Below are positions 31,952-40,557 of a stretch of 64,000 bases of DNA, piece after piece. Position 1 is the first letter of the stretch. The number at the start of each line of letters is the position of its first letter. The position numbers were made by a program, and so were the translations under genes. The notes under the pieces were generated by a model, which had not been told where the DNA came from, did not search any database, and was given only the letters and a program-made list of their open reading frames with translations. Source of the DNA: CAZJWC01 sp964550125 (GTDB lineage: Bacteria > Bacillota > Clostridia > Christensenellales > Borkfalkiaceae); NCBI GenBank assembly GCA_964550125.1, contig CAZJWC010000002.1:62001-126000 (forward strand), in the 5' to 3' direction.

Positions 31952-32983
31952 TTATGAAACCACGGGTTTTAGCATGTTTGCAACTACAAGAGGAATAGTT
32001 CTCTTTTTTGAGTGCTCGGCAATTTCTTTAATAGTTGCAATGATGTCTTCTTGTTCAACCATTTCAAGTTCAAATTTTGATACATTTATTGACTTGGTTG
32101 CAAGCAAGTTTATAGCCGTAGGAATATGACCGTAACCACTTGTTACTTCTTTTATGGTTAGGTGTTTTTTAAAGGCTTCTTCCATTTTAACGGTAAAATT
32201 GTTATAGTAAAATCCTGCATATATAATGTTACGGTAAGGAGCACAAAGAGTAAATGGAAGGGAAGGGTCTAATGATGAAGTGTTCATATAGGTGGCACCC
32301 TGCGTCATCCTGCCCCCTGTAATATTCATTACATTTTTAATTAAATCTTTGTCAGCCTTTAAGGTGTAATAGATGCCACATTTTTTTGCAATGTCTAAAA
32401 GATAGTCGTCATTTTCAATAAGTATAGGCACTACCTGTTTATATATTAAAAGTTGACATAAAAGGTTACCGACAATGCCACCACCAATGATAGCAACATG
32501 GTCGCCCTTTTGTACTTCAAGAGAGTCAAGTACCGATTCTGCCAAAGCAACCCTTTCAATAAACATAGCGTCAGCATCTGTAACCGATTGAGGTAAAGCA
32601 AAAAGACTTGAGGTTTTTACAACTGCAAAATCTTTTAAAAATCCGTCAGTGTTTTCTCCTGCAATCTGTAAATTAGTGCAAAAAGCACTGTTGTCAAGTT
32701 TGCAGTTGGTACAGTTTTCGCAGGCGTTAATTCCACTTATATATACCCTTTGGTTTTTTTCAATACCAAAGCAATCTTCACCTGTTTCAACTACGATACC
32801 AGTGGCAAATCTTCCGGGAATTACGGGGTAAGTTACCTTTAATTCACCACTGTAAGCGTGTGCTTCCATATCGCTAATTAAAGATTTTGTAATCTTAACT
32901 TTAACCTCGTTTGATGCTTCAAGTTTGTCAGGGCGTTCAACTTCTTCAATTTGAAAAGGGGCTGTAATTTGCCAAACCTTCAT
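31952..32983 (-). CDS. Medium-chain dehydrogenase/reductase-like protein lacking catalytic zinc ligands
   Basis: The 343-residue protein has the MDR fold. The structural zinc site is intact (CENCTNCKLDNSAFC) and the Rossmann motif is clear (VAIIGGGIVGNLLCQLL). The catalytic zinc ligands of zinc alcohol dehydrogenases are replaced. CGSD near residue 38 reads LISDM, and the GHE motif reads GRFATG. A zinc-dependent alcohol or polyol oxidation is therefore unlikely. It could be a zinc-independent reductase or a binding protein. The start is preceded by TGGAGG. Confidence 0.8.
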   Translation of the reverse strand: MKVWQITAPFQIEEVERPDKLEASNEVKVKITKSLISDMEAHAYSGELKVTYPVIPGRFATGIVVETGEDCFGIEKNQRVYISGINACENCTNCKLDNSAFCTNLQIAGENTDGFLKDFAVVKTSSLFALPQSVTDADAMFIERVALAESVLDSLEVQKGDHVAIIGGGIVGNLLCQLLIYKQVVPILIENDDYLLDIAKKCGIYYTLKADKDLIKNVMNITGGRMTQGATYMNTSSLDPSLPFTLCAPYRNIIYAGFYYNNFTVKMEEAFKKHLTIKEVTSGYGHIPTAINLLATKSINVSKFELEMVEQEDIIATIKEIAEHSKKRTIPLVVANMLKPVVS

Positions 32984-33129
32984 TTTAAAACCTCCACAGA
33001 GAAAATCCTTATTTTCTCAAAAAGTATGTTTATTATACTCTATGTAATTACGTTTTGCAAGTAAAAAGGCAAAAAAACACTTTTTTTTGAAAATTAAATA
33101 AAATTTTGCCTTAGGAGTATTATATTTGG

Positions 33130-33158
33130 TTGACTTTAATATTTTAGAAGATTATAAT
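33130..33158 (+). promoter_or_regulatory. Promoter of rpmE
   Basis: TTGACT, a 17-base spacer and a perfect TATAAT lie about 117 bases before rpmE, leaving a leader of about 110 bases. Confidence 0.75.
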
Positions 33159-33229
33159 ATTCTAGCGTAATTGAGAGATTACGATTTTAATTATTTTTGA
33201 ATTAACTGTTGTTTGTTAAAGTAAATTAT

Positions 33230-33272
33230 GACACTTTGCAACAACGAGTAAAATATTGTTAAAAGGAGTGTC
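33230..33272 (+). promoter_or_regulatory. L31 leader hairpin sequestering the ribosome site
   Basis: GACACT pairs with AGTGTC, and AACAA pairs with TTGTT inside it. The right arm includes the AAAAGGAG ribosome site and ends three bases before the rpmE ATG. L31 leaders with autogenous control are known in several bacterial groups, so this stem is a probable L31-binding element. Confidence 0.6.
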
Positions 33273-33275
33273 ATT

Positions 33276-33479
33276 ATGAAAACGGAAATACATCCTAATT
33301 ATCACGAAGTAACCGTTGTTTGTGCTTGCGGAGAGACTTTTAAGACAGGTACAGCCAAAGATGTTGATACATTAAAGGTTGATATTTGTTCTAAATGCCA
33401 TCCTTATTTTACAGGCAAGCAAAAGCTTGTAGATACTGGCGGTCGTGTTGATAAATTTAAGAAGAGATACGGTATGTAA
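33276..33479 (+). CDS. rpmE: 50S ribosomal protein L31 (zinc-binding type)
   Basis: The 67-residue protein begins MKTEIHPNYHEVTVVCACG and carries the zinc ligands CxC (CAC) and CxxC (ICSKCHPYFTGKQ), defining the C+ form used when zinc is available. The length is normal. Downstream lie DUF1385-prmC and prfA, the common Clostridia neighbourhood linking L31 to release-factor methylation. It has its own promoter, leader hairpin and terminator. Confidence 0.97.
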   Translation: MKTEIHPNYHEVTVVCACGETFKTGTAKDVDTLKVDICSKCHPYFTGKQKLVDTGGRVDKFKKRYGM

Positions 33480-33486
33480 AAAATTC

Positions 33487-33522
33487 AGCCCCATTACTTT
33501 CAACAGTAGGGGCTATTTTTTT
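33487..33522 (+). terminator. Terminator of rpmE
   Basis: AGCCCC..TACT / AGTA-GGGGCT followed by seven T lies just after rpmE. Confidence 0.8.
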
Positions 33523-33546
33523 ATAAAGCAGTTATAAGAGGATTAT

Positions 33547-35337
33547 ATGAAAGAAAAAAGGAAAAAATGCACTTCAATAGGTGGTCAGGCTGTCCTTGAA
33601 GGCGTTATGATGCGTGGTCAAAAGTCAATGGCAATGGCTGTTAGAGATGCTGACGGCGAAATTCAAGTTGAAACTACACGCCTAAAAAAGAGAAGTAAAA
33701 TAAATAAAGTTCCCATTTTGCGTGGAGTTATAAATTTTTTTGAATCAATGGTTACGGGTATCAAAATAACATTACGTAGTGCTGAAGTATACGGTGAGGA
33801 CATTGAACCTTCAAGATTTGAAAAATGGTTGTCGTCAAAGTTTAAAATAAATATTATGAGCGTAATATCAACAATCTCTGTTGTTTTAGGCTTGGCGCTT
33901 GCAGTAGGTTTGTTTATTCTTTTACCTCAACTATGCACTAACGGAATATCGTCTTTGACGGGACTTGCTAAAACTTCAATATGGTATAATCTCATTGAAG
34001 GTTGTATACGTATGCTTATCTTTGTGTTGTATGTATGGGTAATTTCTTTGATGAGTGATATAAAGAGATTATATAAATATCACGGAGCAGAACATAAAAC
34101 TATAACTTGCTATGAACGAGGCTTTGACCTTACAGTTTCAAATGCAAAAAGATGTTCTCGTTTGCACGATAGATGTGGTACGACTTTTATGGTGATAGTA
34201 ATGATAATTTCAATAGTTATTTTTTCTATTGCTAATTCATTTTTGGCCCCCCTATATGTTGGAAACAGCGTGGCAGATTTCTTTATAAGGTTTGGTATAA
34301 AAATTTGCTTGTTGCCATTTGTTGCAGGCTTTTCATATGAAACTTTAAAGTTGCTTGCAAAAACGCAAAGCCCCCTAGTTAAACCTCTAAAAGCCCCCGG
34401 ACTTGCTGTTCAATTACTTACAACAAAAGAGCCTGATGATGAAATGCTTGAAGTTGCTATTGCTGCATTTAATGCCGTGCTAATTATGGATAGCGATGAA
34501 AGTGTTCCTGAACGCAAATTTATAACGGCTGAAAAACTTGATGTTTTACTTGCAAGAGTAAAGAGTGAATTTGCAGAAAAGAATATTGACGAGAGTGATG
34601 CAGAGTGGATTTGTTCAATGGCTCTGGGTATCAAAAGGAGTGAACTTGGTAATGATATTCTTGCAACACCCAAACAGGTAAAAAAAGTAAACGGCTGGAT
34701 GAAAAAACGACTTTCAGGTAGACCTCTTTGGTATATTGTAGGAAACTGTGATTTTTACGGAATTGAGTTAGATGTAGATGAGAGAGTTTTAATTCCCCGT
34801 CCTGAAACGGAACAACTTGTTGAAGAAGTACTTAAAGATACTACGGCAAACAGTAAAGTTTTAGATTTGTGTACAGGTAGTGGTGCTATTGCAATTACAA
34901 TCGCGAAGGAAAGAGGGGCAAAGGTTACTGCTGTTGATATTAGCGAAGGTGCTTTGCAACTTGCAGAAGAAAATGCACAAAAAAATGATGTAGAAATTGA
35001 GTTTATTCATAGCGATATGTTTGCAAATGTATCGGGTAAATATGATATAATAGTGTCAAATCCTCCCTATATAAAAACGAACGATATAAAGTTTTTACAA
35101 AGTGAGGTTAAGGATTTTGAACCTAAAATGGCGCTTGACGGAGGAGAGGACGGACTTGATTTTTATAGAGCAATAGCAATACTAGTTCAAAACTATTTAA
35201 CTGAAAAGGGAGAGTTGTTTTTAGAGTGTGGCATAGGTCAAGCAGAAAAAGTTGCTGAAATGCTAAAGAACTTTTCAAATGTTTCAATTATCAATGATTT
35301 AAATGGTGTAGCAAGAATTATCAAGGCGGTTTTATAA
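33547..35337 (+). CDS. prmC: DUF1385 (YqhQ-like) membrane domain fused to PrmC release-factor methyltransferase
   Basis: This single 596-residue ORF contains two families that are normally separate adjacent genes. Residues 1 to about 310 are DUF1385 (SIGGQAVLEGVMMRG, VPILRGVINFFESM, YHGAEHKTITCYE) with four to five membrane segments. Residues about 320-596 are PrmC. It has an N-terminal helical domain, VLIPRPETEQLVEEV, the SAM-binding VLDLCTGSGAIAI (near 438) and the glutamine-binding NPPY at 505-508. The methyltransferase would modify the GGQ glutamine of the release factor encoded three bases downstream. The fusion would tether it to the membrane. Confidence 0.92.
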   Translation: MKEKRKKCTSIGGQAVLEGVMMRGQKSMAMAVRDADGEIQVETTRLKKRSKINKVPILRGVINFFESMVTGIKITLRSAEVYGEDIEPSRFEKWLSSKFKINIMSVISTISVVLGLALAVGLFILLPQLCTNGISSLTGLAKTSIWYNLIEGCIRMLIFVLYVWVISLMSDIKRLYKYHGAEHKTITCYERGFDLTVSNAKRCSRLHDRCGTTFMVIVMIISIVIFSIANSFLAPLYVGNSVADFFIRFGIKICLLPFVAGFSYETLKLLAKTQSPLVKPLKAPGLAVQLLTTKEPDDEMLEVAIAAFNAVLIMDSDESVPERKFITAEKLDVLLARVKSEFAEKNIDESDAEWICSMALGIKRSELGNDILATPKQVKKVNGWMKKRLSGRPLWYIVGNCDFYGIELDVDERVLIPRPETEQLVEEVLKDTTANSKVLDLCTGSGAIAITIAKERGAKVTAVDISEGALQLAEENAQKNDVEIEFIHSDMFANVSGKYDIIVSNPPYIKTNDIKFLQSEVKDFEPKMALDGGEDGLDFYRAIAILVQNYLTEKGELFLECGIGQAEKVAEMLKNFSNVSIINDLNGVARIIKAVL

Positions 35338-35339
35338 AA

Positions 35340-36416
35340 ATGCTTGAAAGATTAAAAGGTATATTAAGTAGATATAATGAAATAACTGAATTACTTTCAC
35401 AACCTGATATTTTTAATGATAGAGATAGGTACGCTAAACTTACAAAGGAGCATGCAGATATTGAGGAAACTGCTCAAAAATATTTAGAGTATTTAAAGGT
35501 TGAAAAAGAAATGAACGATGCCTTTGCAATGGCTGAGAGTGAAACTGATAAAGAGATGAAGGACCTTTTAAATGATGAAGGTTATTCTTGCAAGGAGAAA
35601 CTTGCCTCTTTAAAAGATGAGTTGAAAATTTTGCTATTGCCCAAAGATAAGGACGATGATAAAAACGTAGTAGTTGAAATTCGTGGTGGAGCAGGTGGTG
35701 AAGAAGCCAACCTTTTCGCACAACAACTATATTATATGTACCAAAAATATTGCGACAAGAATAGATTTAAGATTGACGAGGTTGAAAAAAATGAAACAGA
35801 ACTTGGTGGTCTTAAAGAGGTTGTTTTTTCAGTATCAGGTAAAGGTGTTTTCTCAAAACTTAAATATGAGAGTGGCGTTCATAGAGTTCAAAGAGTACCC
35901 TCAACTGAATCTCAGGGCAGAGTTCATACCTCAACGGTAACGGTTGCCGTATTGCCCGAACCTGAAGACGTTGATGTTAAACTTGATGAAAAAGATTTAA
36001 GAATTGATACTTGTCGTTCATCTGGTGCAGGTGGGCAACACATCAACAAAACGGAAAGTTGTATAAGAATCACCCACATACCTACGGGTATTGTTGTTAT
36101 GTGCCAAGATGAGCGTTCACAAGGCAAAAATAAAGAAAAAGCGTTTAAGGTATTAAAGAGTAGATTATATGATTACTATAATACTCAATATCAAAACGAA
36201 TACCAAGCAAATAGAAGAAGTCAAGTTGGAACGGGAGATAGAAGTGAAAGAATAAGAACTTATAATTTCCCACAAGGCAGAGTTACTGACCACCGTATAG
36301 GATTTTCAATGTTCAATATTGACGGATTTATGCAAGGGGATATAGGCGAGATGATTGAGGCACTTGCAGTTGCCGATAGAGAGGCACAACTAGCAGGTCA
36401 AAGCGAAGATAATTAA
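35340..36416 (+). CDS. prfA: Peptide chain release factor 1
   Basis: The 358-residue factor reads UAA and UAG stop codons and triggers peptide release. It contains the GGQ motif (SSGAGGQHINKTES), the RF1 recognition region (VHRVQRVPSTESQGRVHTST, with the PxT equivalent PST), and the C-terminal RIRTYNFPQGRVTDHR. The length is normal. It starts two bases after the fused prmC gene, its own modifying enzyme. The GGAGGEEA segment is intact in the codon-recognition domain. Confidence 0.97.
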   Translation: MLERLKGILSRYNEITELLSQPDIFNDRDRYAKLTKEHADIEETAQKYLEYLKVEKEMNDAFAMAESETDKEMKDLLNDEGYSCKEKLASLKDELKILLLPKDKDDDKNVVVEIRGGAGGEEANLFAQQLYYMYQKYCDKNRFKIDEVEKNETELGGLKEVVFSVSGKGVFSKLKYESGVHRVQRVPSTESQGRVHTSTVTVAVLPEPEDVDVKLDEKDLRIDTCRSSGAGGQHINKTESCIRITHIPTGIVVMCQDERSQGKNKEKAFKVLKSRLYDYYNTQYQNEYQANRRSQVGTGDRSERIRTYNFPQGRVTDHRIGFSMFNIDGFMQGDIGEMIEALAVADREAQLAGQSEDN

Positions 36417-36458
36417 GAAAAAATAAAAAATCATAAAACAAAAGCAGAGGGCTTTATT

Positions 36459-37649
36459 ATGGAAATTTCAAACAAAGTAAAGAGTATTTCACCATCATTA
36501 ACACTTGCTATTTCAGCAAAGGCAAATGAACTTAAAGCACAAGGTAAGTCAATCATCAGTTTTTCTGTTGGCGAGCCTGACTTTAATACACCCGACTATA
36601 TTATTCAAAGTGCACACAAAGCACTTGACGAGGGTAAAACAAAATATACCCCCTCATCTGGTTTGGTAGATTTAAAAAAGCAAATTTGTGAAAAGTTTAA
36701 AAAGGAAAACAACCTTGAATACGCTCCTTCACAAATCGTTGTTTCAAACGGTGCAAAACATAGCATCTTCAACGCTCTTTTCTGTATGTTAAACGAAGGG
36801 GACGAGGTAATTATTCCTTCTCCCTACTGGCTAACTTATCCTGAATCAGTTAAGGTTTGTGGTGGGGTTTGCAAGTTTGTTGAAACTACTGAAGAACAAG
36901 ATTATAAGATGACACCTGAACAACTTGAAAGTGCAATCACACCCAAAACAAAGTGTTTAATTTTAAACTCACCTAGTAATCCTACTGGTTCAGTTTATAC
37001 TGAAGATGAAATTAAAGCACTTGCAAAGGTTATTGAAAAGTACGATTTTTATGTTTTGTCAGATGAAATATATGAAAAACTTGTTTACGCAGATGCAAAG
37101 CATATTTCAATCGCTTCAGTTAGCGAAAAGATGAAAGAGAGAACGGTTGTTATAAACGGTATGTCAAAGGCGTTTGCAATGACAGGCTGGCGTATTGGTT
37201 ACCTAGCAGGACCTCAAAATCTTATAAAGGCCATCGATAGTTTCCAAAGCCACGCAACTTCAAATGCTTGCTCAATCTCACAAGTGGCATCAATTACAGC
37301 ACTTTCTAATAGTGGTGAAGATATGGAAAAAATGCGTCAAGAATTTGATGCAAGACGCCAACTTATCATAAAGGAAGTTAGAAAAATTGACGGCATAACT
37401 TGTAATGAACCAACAGGTGCTTTTTATGTTATGGTCAATGTTTCAAAATTATATGGCAAAAAATATAATGGCGAAACTCTTTCAAACTCACAAGATTTCT
37501 GCACAAAACTTTTAGATTTTGGTGTTGCAGCCGTTCCTGGTTTGGCATTTGGCGTAGATAATTATATAAGACTTTCATATGCAACTTCAAGAGAGAATAT
37601 CGTTGAAGGTGTAGCAAGACTTGATAAGTTTGTAAAGTCTTTAAACTAA
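36459..37649 (+). CDS. Class I/II aminotransferase (aspartate aminotransferase type)
   Basis: The 396-residue PLP enzyme begins SPSLTLAISAKANELKAQGK and FSVGEPDFNTPDYI, shows ILNSPSNPTGSVYT, the PLP-aspartate region VLSDEIYEKLVY, the lysine that holds PLP in NGMSKAFAMTGWRIGYLAGP, and the carboxylate-binding arginine in YIRLSYATSRENI. This is the AspC/PatA type in Bacillota (subgroup 1-gamma-like). It probably makes aspartate from oxaloacetate; other amino acid donors are possible. It is a single gene with a terminator. Confidence 0.92.
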   Translation: MEISNKVKSISPSLTLAISAKANELKAQGKSIISFSVGEPDFNTPDYIIQSAHKALDEGKTKYTPSSGLVDLKKQICEKFKKENNLEYAPSQIVVSNGAKHSIFNALFCMLNEGDEVIIPSPYWLTYPESVKVCGGVCKFVETTEEQDYKMTPEQLESAITPKTKCLILNSPSNPTGSVYTEDEIKALAKVIEKYDFYVLSDEIYEKLVYADAKHISIASVSEKMKERTVVINGMSKAFAMTGWRIGYLAGPQNLIKAIDSFQSHATSNACSISQVASITALSNSGEDMEKMRQEFDARRQLIIKEVRKIDGITCNEPTGAFYVMVNVSKLYGKKYNGETLSNSQDFCTKLLDFGVAAVPGLAFGVDNYIRLSYATSRENIVEGVARLDKFVKSLN

Positions 37650-37662
37650 TAAATTTAAAAAT

Positions 37663-37701
37663 AAAAGGGCAGATTTACACTCTGCTCTTTAGCCCTTTTT
37701 T
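37663..37701 (+). terminator. Terminator after the aminotransferase
   Basis: AAAAGGGC pairs with GCCCTTTT around an inner GCAGA/TCTGC stem, followed by T residues. Confidence 0.65.
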
Positions 37702-37800
37702 AAGAAAAGTAATATTTTGTGAAAATATAATAAATTTTTACAAAAGCCTTGAAAAATAGTTTAAAATGGTTTAAAATGGATATAATTAGGGGAAAGGTAT

Positions 37801-38217
37801 ATGATTCGTATAATCTATGGAGAGCGTGGTACTGGTAAAACTCAACTAATTATTGATGAAGCCAACCAAACTTTAAAAAAGGCTACGGGGAAAATCGTTT
37901 TTGTTACGGACAACACGAGGTGTATGTACGAACTGAAAAGGGATATCACTTTTGTTAATGTTCAAGAGTACAACATTTTTGGTGAGAAAAGTTTTACATC
38001 TTTTATCAAAGGCATTGTTTCAGGAAATAGTGCTTTAGAATATTTATTCATTGACGGTGTAGCAAGGATTTGCGAAGTGCCTTTAAATGACCTTGAAAAT
38101 TTTTTCAAGCAAGTAGATGATTTGTCTAATAAGCATAACGTTATGGTTGTTATGACCTGTTCGTGTGAGAGGACAAACCTGCCTGCGTTCATTTGGAACT
38201 ACGTAAACTCTAAATAA
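37801..38217 (+). CDS. Small P-loop NTPase-like protein of unknown function
   Basis: The 138-residue protein begins with a Walker A motif (IIYGERGTGKTQLIIDEA) and has a Walker B-like strand LEYLFIDGVARI, followed by a helix and VMVVMTCSCERTNLPAFIW. It is much shorter than AAA, RecA or PilT proteins. I do not recognise a family with known function; it may be a minimal nucleotide-binding protein. It stands alone between two terminators, so it is an independent unit. The upstream sequence holds a perfect 10-base tandem repeat (GTTTAAAATG twice, 37759-37778) just before a TATAAT box. Confidence 0.65.
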   Translation: MIRIIYGERGTGKTQLIIDEANQTLKKATGKIVFVTDNTRCMYELKRDITFVNVQEYNIFGEKSFTSFIKGIVSGNSALEYLFIDGVARICEVPLNDLENFFKQVDDLSNKHNVMVVMTCSCERTNLPAFIWNYVNSK

Positions 38218-38224
38218 AAAAGCG

Positions 38225-38250
38225 AAACCTAGAAAACTAGGTTTTTATTT
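38225..38250 (+). terminator. Terminator after the small P-loop gene
   Basis: AAACCTAG-AAAA-CTAGGTTT followed by TTATTTTT. Confidence 0.8.
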
Positions 38251-38272
38251 TTGCACAATAGAAGGAGAAATT

Positions 38273-39760
38273 ATGCAATTTATTAGTACTCGTGGCACAG
38301 AAAAGGTTAATAGTGCCCAAGCAATAGCACAAGGCATTGCTAAAGACGGAGGTTTGTTTGTTCCCGAAACTTTCCCTCAAGTAAGTAAAGAAGAACTTGA
38401 AAAAATGCTAGGTTATAGTTATCCTGAAAGGGCAGCAACTATAATTCATAAATATTTAGATGAATATGATTATGACGGACTTTTAAAAGCGTGCGAAAAT
38501 GCTTATGCAAAGTTTGACGGAAATGATCCTGCGCCACTTGTAAAGATTGACGATGGGCTTTTTATGCTTGAATTATTCCACGGCCCTACTTGTGCGTTTA
38601 AAGATATGGCGTTAACTGTACTTCCTTACCTATTAAGAACTGGTTGCGATATGGAGGGTATGAAGGAAGATATTTTAATTCTTACTGCGACTTCAGGCGA
38701 TACAGGAAAGGCGGCAATGGAAGGCTTTAAAGATAATAAAGGCATCAAGATTATGGTATTCTATCCGGCTGACGGCGTAAGCAAAATGCAAAAATTGCAA
38801 ATGTCAACGCAAGAGGGTGATAATATCAATGTTGTTGCTGTTCACGGTAATTTTGACGATTGTCAAACTGCTGTTAAAAAATTCTTTACTGATGAAGAAT
38901 TAAAGAAGGAGTTGAAAAAGAAGGGAGTAGTATTTTCTTCAGCAAACTCAATTAACTTTGGTAGATTAGTACCTCAAATTGCTTATTATTTTTCAGCATA
39001 TTTAGATATGGTTTCAAGCGAGCAAATTCAAATGGGAGATAAAATTAATTTTACCGTTCCCACAGGAAATTTTGGAAATATCTTAGCAGGTTATTATGCT
39101 ATGAGGATGGGGCTACCTATCAACAAGTTAGTTTGTGCCTCTAATAAGAATAAAGTTTTAACTGACTTCTTTAAGAAGGGCGAATACAATATAGCCGACA
39201 GACATTTTTATACTACAATGTCTCCCTCAATGGATATTTTAATCTCAAGCAATTTAGAGCGTTTGGTTTTTGAAATTTCAGGTAAAGACGCTGAACTTAC
39301 TAAAAAGCGTATGAACGAATTAAAAGAGGGTAAAATGTATAAAGTTACCGATGAGGAGAAAAAAGCTTACAAGGAGATTTTCTCAGCAGGCTGGTGTAAT
39401 GAAGAACAATCTGTTGAGGCAATTTATGAGTTTTTCTCTGAATACAACTATCCTATGGACCCTCATACTAGCGTTGCTATGAGTGTTGCTACAGAATATT
39501 CAACAAAGAACGAAGATGAAACACCTATGGTTGTTGTTAGCACTGCAAGTCCTTATAAATTCCCTCAAGATGTGTATTATTCATTGACGGGTAACGATGT
39601 TAAGGACTCATTTAAGGCAGTTAAGAGAATAAATGCTGAAACAGCAATGCCTGTACCTAAAAGTCTAAAAGCTTTGCGTGATAAAACAATTCGCTTTAAC
39701 AAAGTAGTAAATGCAGGTGATTTAGAAACTGAAGTTAAGGCTTTTGCAGAAAAAAAATAA
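38273..39760 (+). CDS. thrC: Threonine synthase
   Basis: The 495-residue PLP enzyme converts O-phosphohomoserine to threonine. It starts MQFISTRGTEKVNSAQAIAQ, the typical N-terminus of the long bacterial form. It contains the PLP lysine region LFHGPTCAFKDMALTVLPYL, the ATSGDTGKAAMEGF phosphate-binding block, and FTVPTGNFGNILAGYYAMRMG. The length fits the class-1 form (E. coli type or longer). It has its own GGAG ribosome site and no thrA or thrB neighbour, so the threonine genes are not clustered here. Confidence 0.95.
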   Translation: MQFISTRGTEKVNSAQAIAQGIAKDGGLFVPETFPQVSKEELEKMLGYSYPERAATIIHKYLDEYDYDGLLKACENAYAKFDGNDPAPLVKIDDGLFMLELFHGPTCAFKDMALTVLPYLLRTGCDMEGMKEDILILTATSGDTGKAAMEGFKDNKGIKIMVFYPADGVSKMQKLQMSTQEGDNINVVAVHGNFDDCQTAVKKFFTDEELKKELKKKGVVFSSANSINFGRLVPQIAYYFSAYLDMVSSEQIQMGDKINFTVPTGNFGNILAGYYAMRMGLPINKLVCASNKNKVLTDFFKKGEYNIADRHFYTTMSPSMDILISSNLERLVFEISGKDAELTKKRMNELKEGKMYKVTDEEKKAYKEIFSAGWCNEEQSVEAIYEFFSEYNYPMDPHTSVAMSVATEYSTKNEDETPMVVVSTASPYKFPQDVYYSLTGNDVKDSFKAVKRINAETAMPVPKSLKALRDKTIRFNKVVNAGDLETEVKAFAEKK

Positions 39761-39852
39761 ACTTATAATGATGAGAAAACTTTGGTTGAAGTGAGTGGTA
39801 GTATGCTTTGCAAGTAATGGTTTAAATATATCTATACAACAAAGGAGTAACT

Positions 39853-40425
39853 ATGGCAAGAAGAACTTTAATTAACCTAGACGAGAAGATTTTAAATGAG
39901 GCTGTTAACCAAGGTGCGATGAGGGGAGTTAGTGAAATCTCAGCATTAAATATCGCAAGAAAACTAGGCATTTCGGATACTTCTGTCTTCGTGCATTTTA
40001 AGAACAAAACAAACTTGGTGGTTAGTGCTAATAATTACGCATTAGAAAAAATGTATGCAAGAATTGAACAACTTCTTGCTCCAGACGAAACTTTTACAAT
40101 AAAAGACCGTTGGAAATGTATGTTAGACTGGTTTGTTGAAAATTCAAACATTACCTTGTTTTTAGATTCATATGCACACTCATCTTACTTTAATTTTAAA
40201 TTAACAGAGAGTGATTTAAAATTTGTAGATATTGTTAGAAAGATACTTAACGACTCAAATATATCATATACTGATGAAAGGTGTATTGTTATTTGGAAGT
40301 TCTTACTTGAAAATAGTATCTCTTTGTCCGTTAAAATAATAAGAAATGTACTTGAAGAAACGGAAGAAACTTTAGATATTTATTACGATTTGATTTTTAG
40401 CGATAAAGAATTTGTAAATAAATAA
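39853..40425 (+). CDS. TetR-like transcriptional regulator
   Basis: The 190-residue protein has an N-terminal TetR-type HTH at residues about 25-57 (EISALNIARKLGISDTSVFV, then HFKNKTNLV). The remainder is helical, with aromatic residues that could line a ligand pocket (LDWFVENSNITLFLDSYAHS). It is monocistronic, with AAAGGAG before the ATG, and no obvious target gene adjoins it. Its ligand and regulon cannot be predicted. Confidence 0.8.
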   Translation: MARRTLINLDEKILNEAVNQGAMRGVSEISALNIARKLGISDTSVFVHFKNKTNLVVSANNYALEKMYARIEQLLAPDETFTIKDRWKCMLDWFVENSNITLFLDSYAHSSYFNFKLTESDLKFVDIVRKILNDSNISYTDERCIVIWKFLLENSISLSVKIIRNVLEETEETLDIYYDLIFSDKEFVNK

Positions 40426-40429
40426 TAAC

Positions 40430-40460
40430 AAAAAGAGTGATTTATATCACTCTTTTTTAT
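40430..40460 (+). terminator. Terminator of the TetR-like gene
   Basis: AAAAAGAGTGA-TTTA-TATCACTCTTTTTT directly after the gene. Confidence 0.85.
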
Positions 40461-40470
40461 TTGTTTTAAT

Positions 40471-40510
40471 AAAGGTTATTCAAAAGTATAAATAACTTTT
40501 GATTTTTTTT
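40471..40510 (+). terminator. Second hairpin with T-run upstream of trpS
   Basis: AAAGGTTATT and AATAACTTTT form a 10-bp stem with a ten-base loop, followed by GATTTTTTTT. It lies upstream of, and overlaps, the trpS -35 box, so it acts as a backup terminator for upstream transcription rather than as a trpS attenuator. Confidence 0.6.
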
Positions 40511-40527
40511 ATATTTAATGATATAAT
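40499..40527 (+). promoter_or_regulatory. Promoter of the trpS operon
   Basis: TTGATT, a 17-base spacer and TATAAT lie about 30 bases before the chosen trpS start. The leader is too short for a T-box. Confidence 0.7.
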
Positions 40528-40557
40528 GTTTGTATTGTTAATATGGGAGTAATATAT

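Noticed and set aside
40471..40510. Attenuator for trpS
   Set aside because: The hairpin overlaps the -35 box of the trpS promoter, so it is not in the trpS transcript. No Trp-codon leader is visible.
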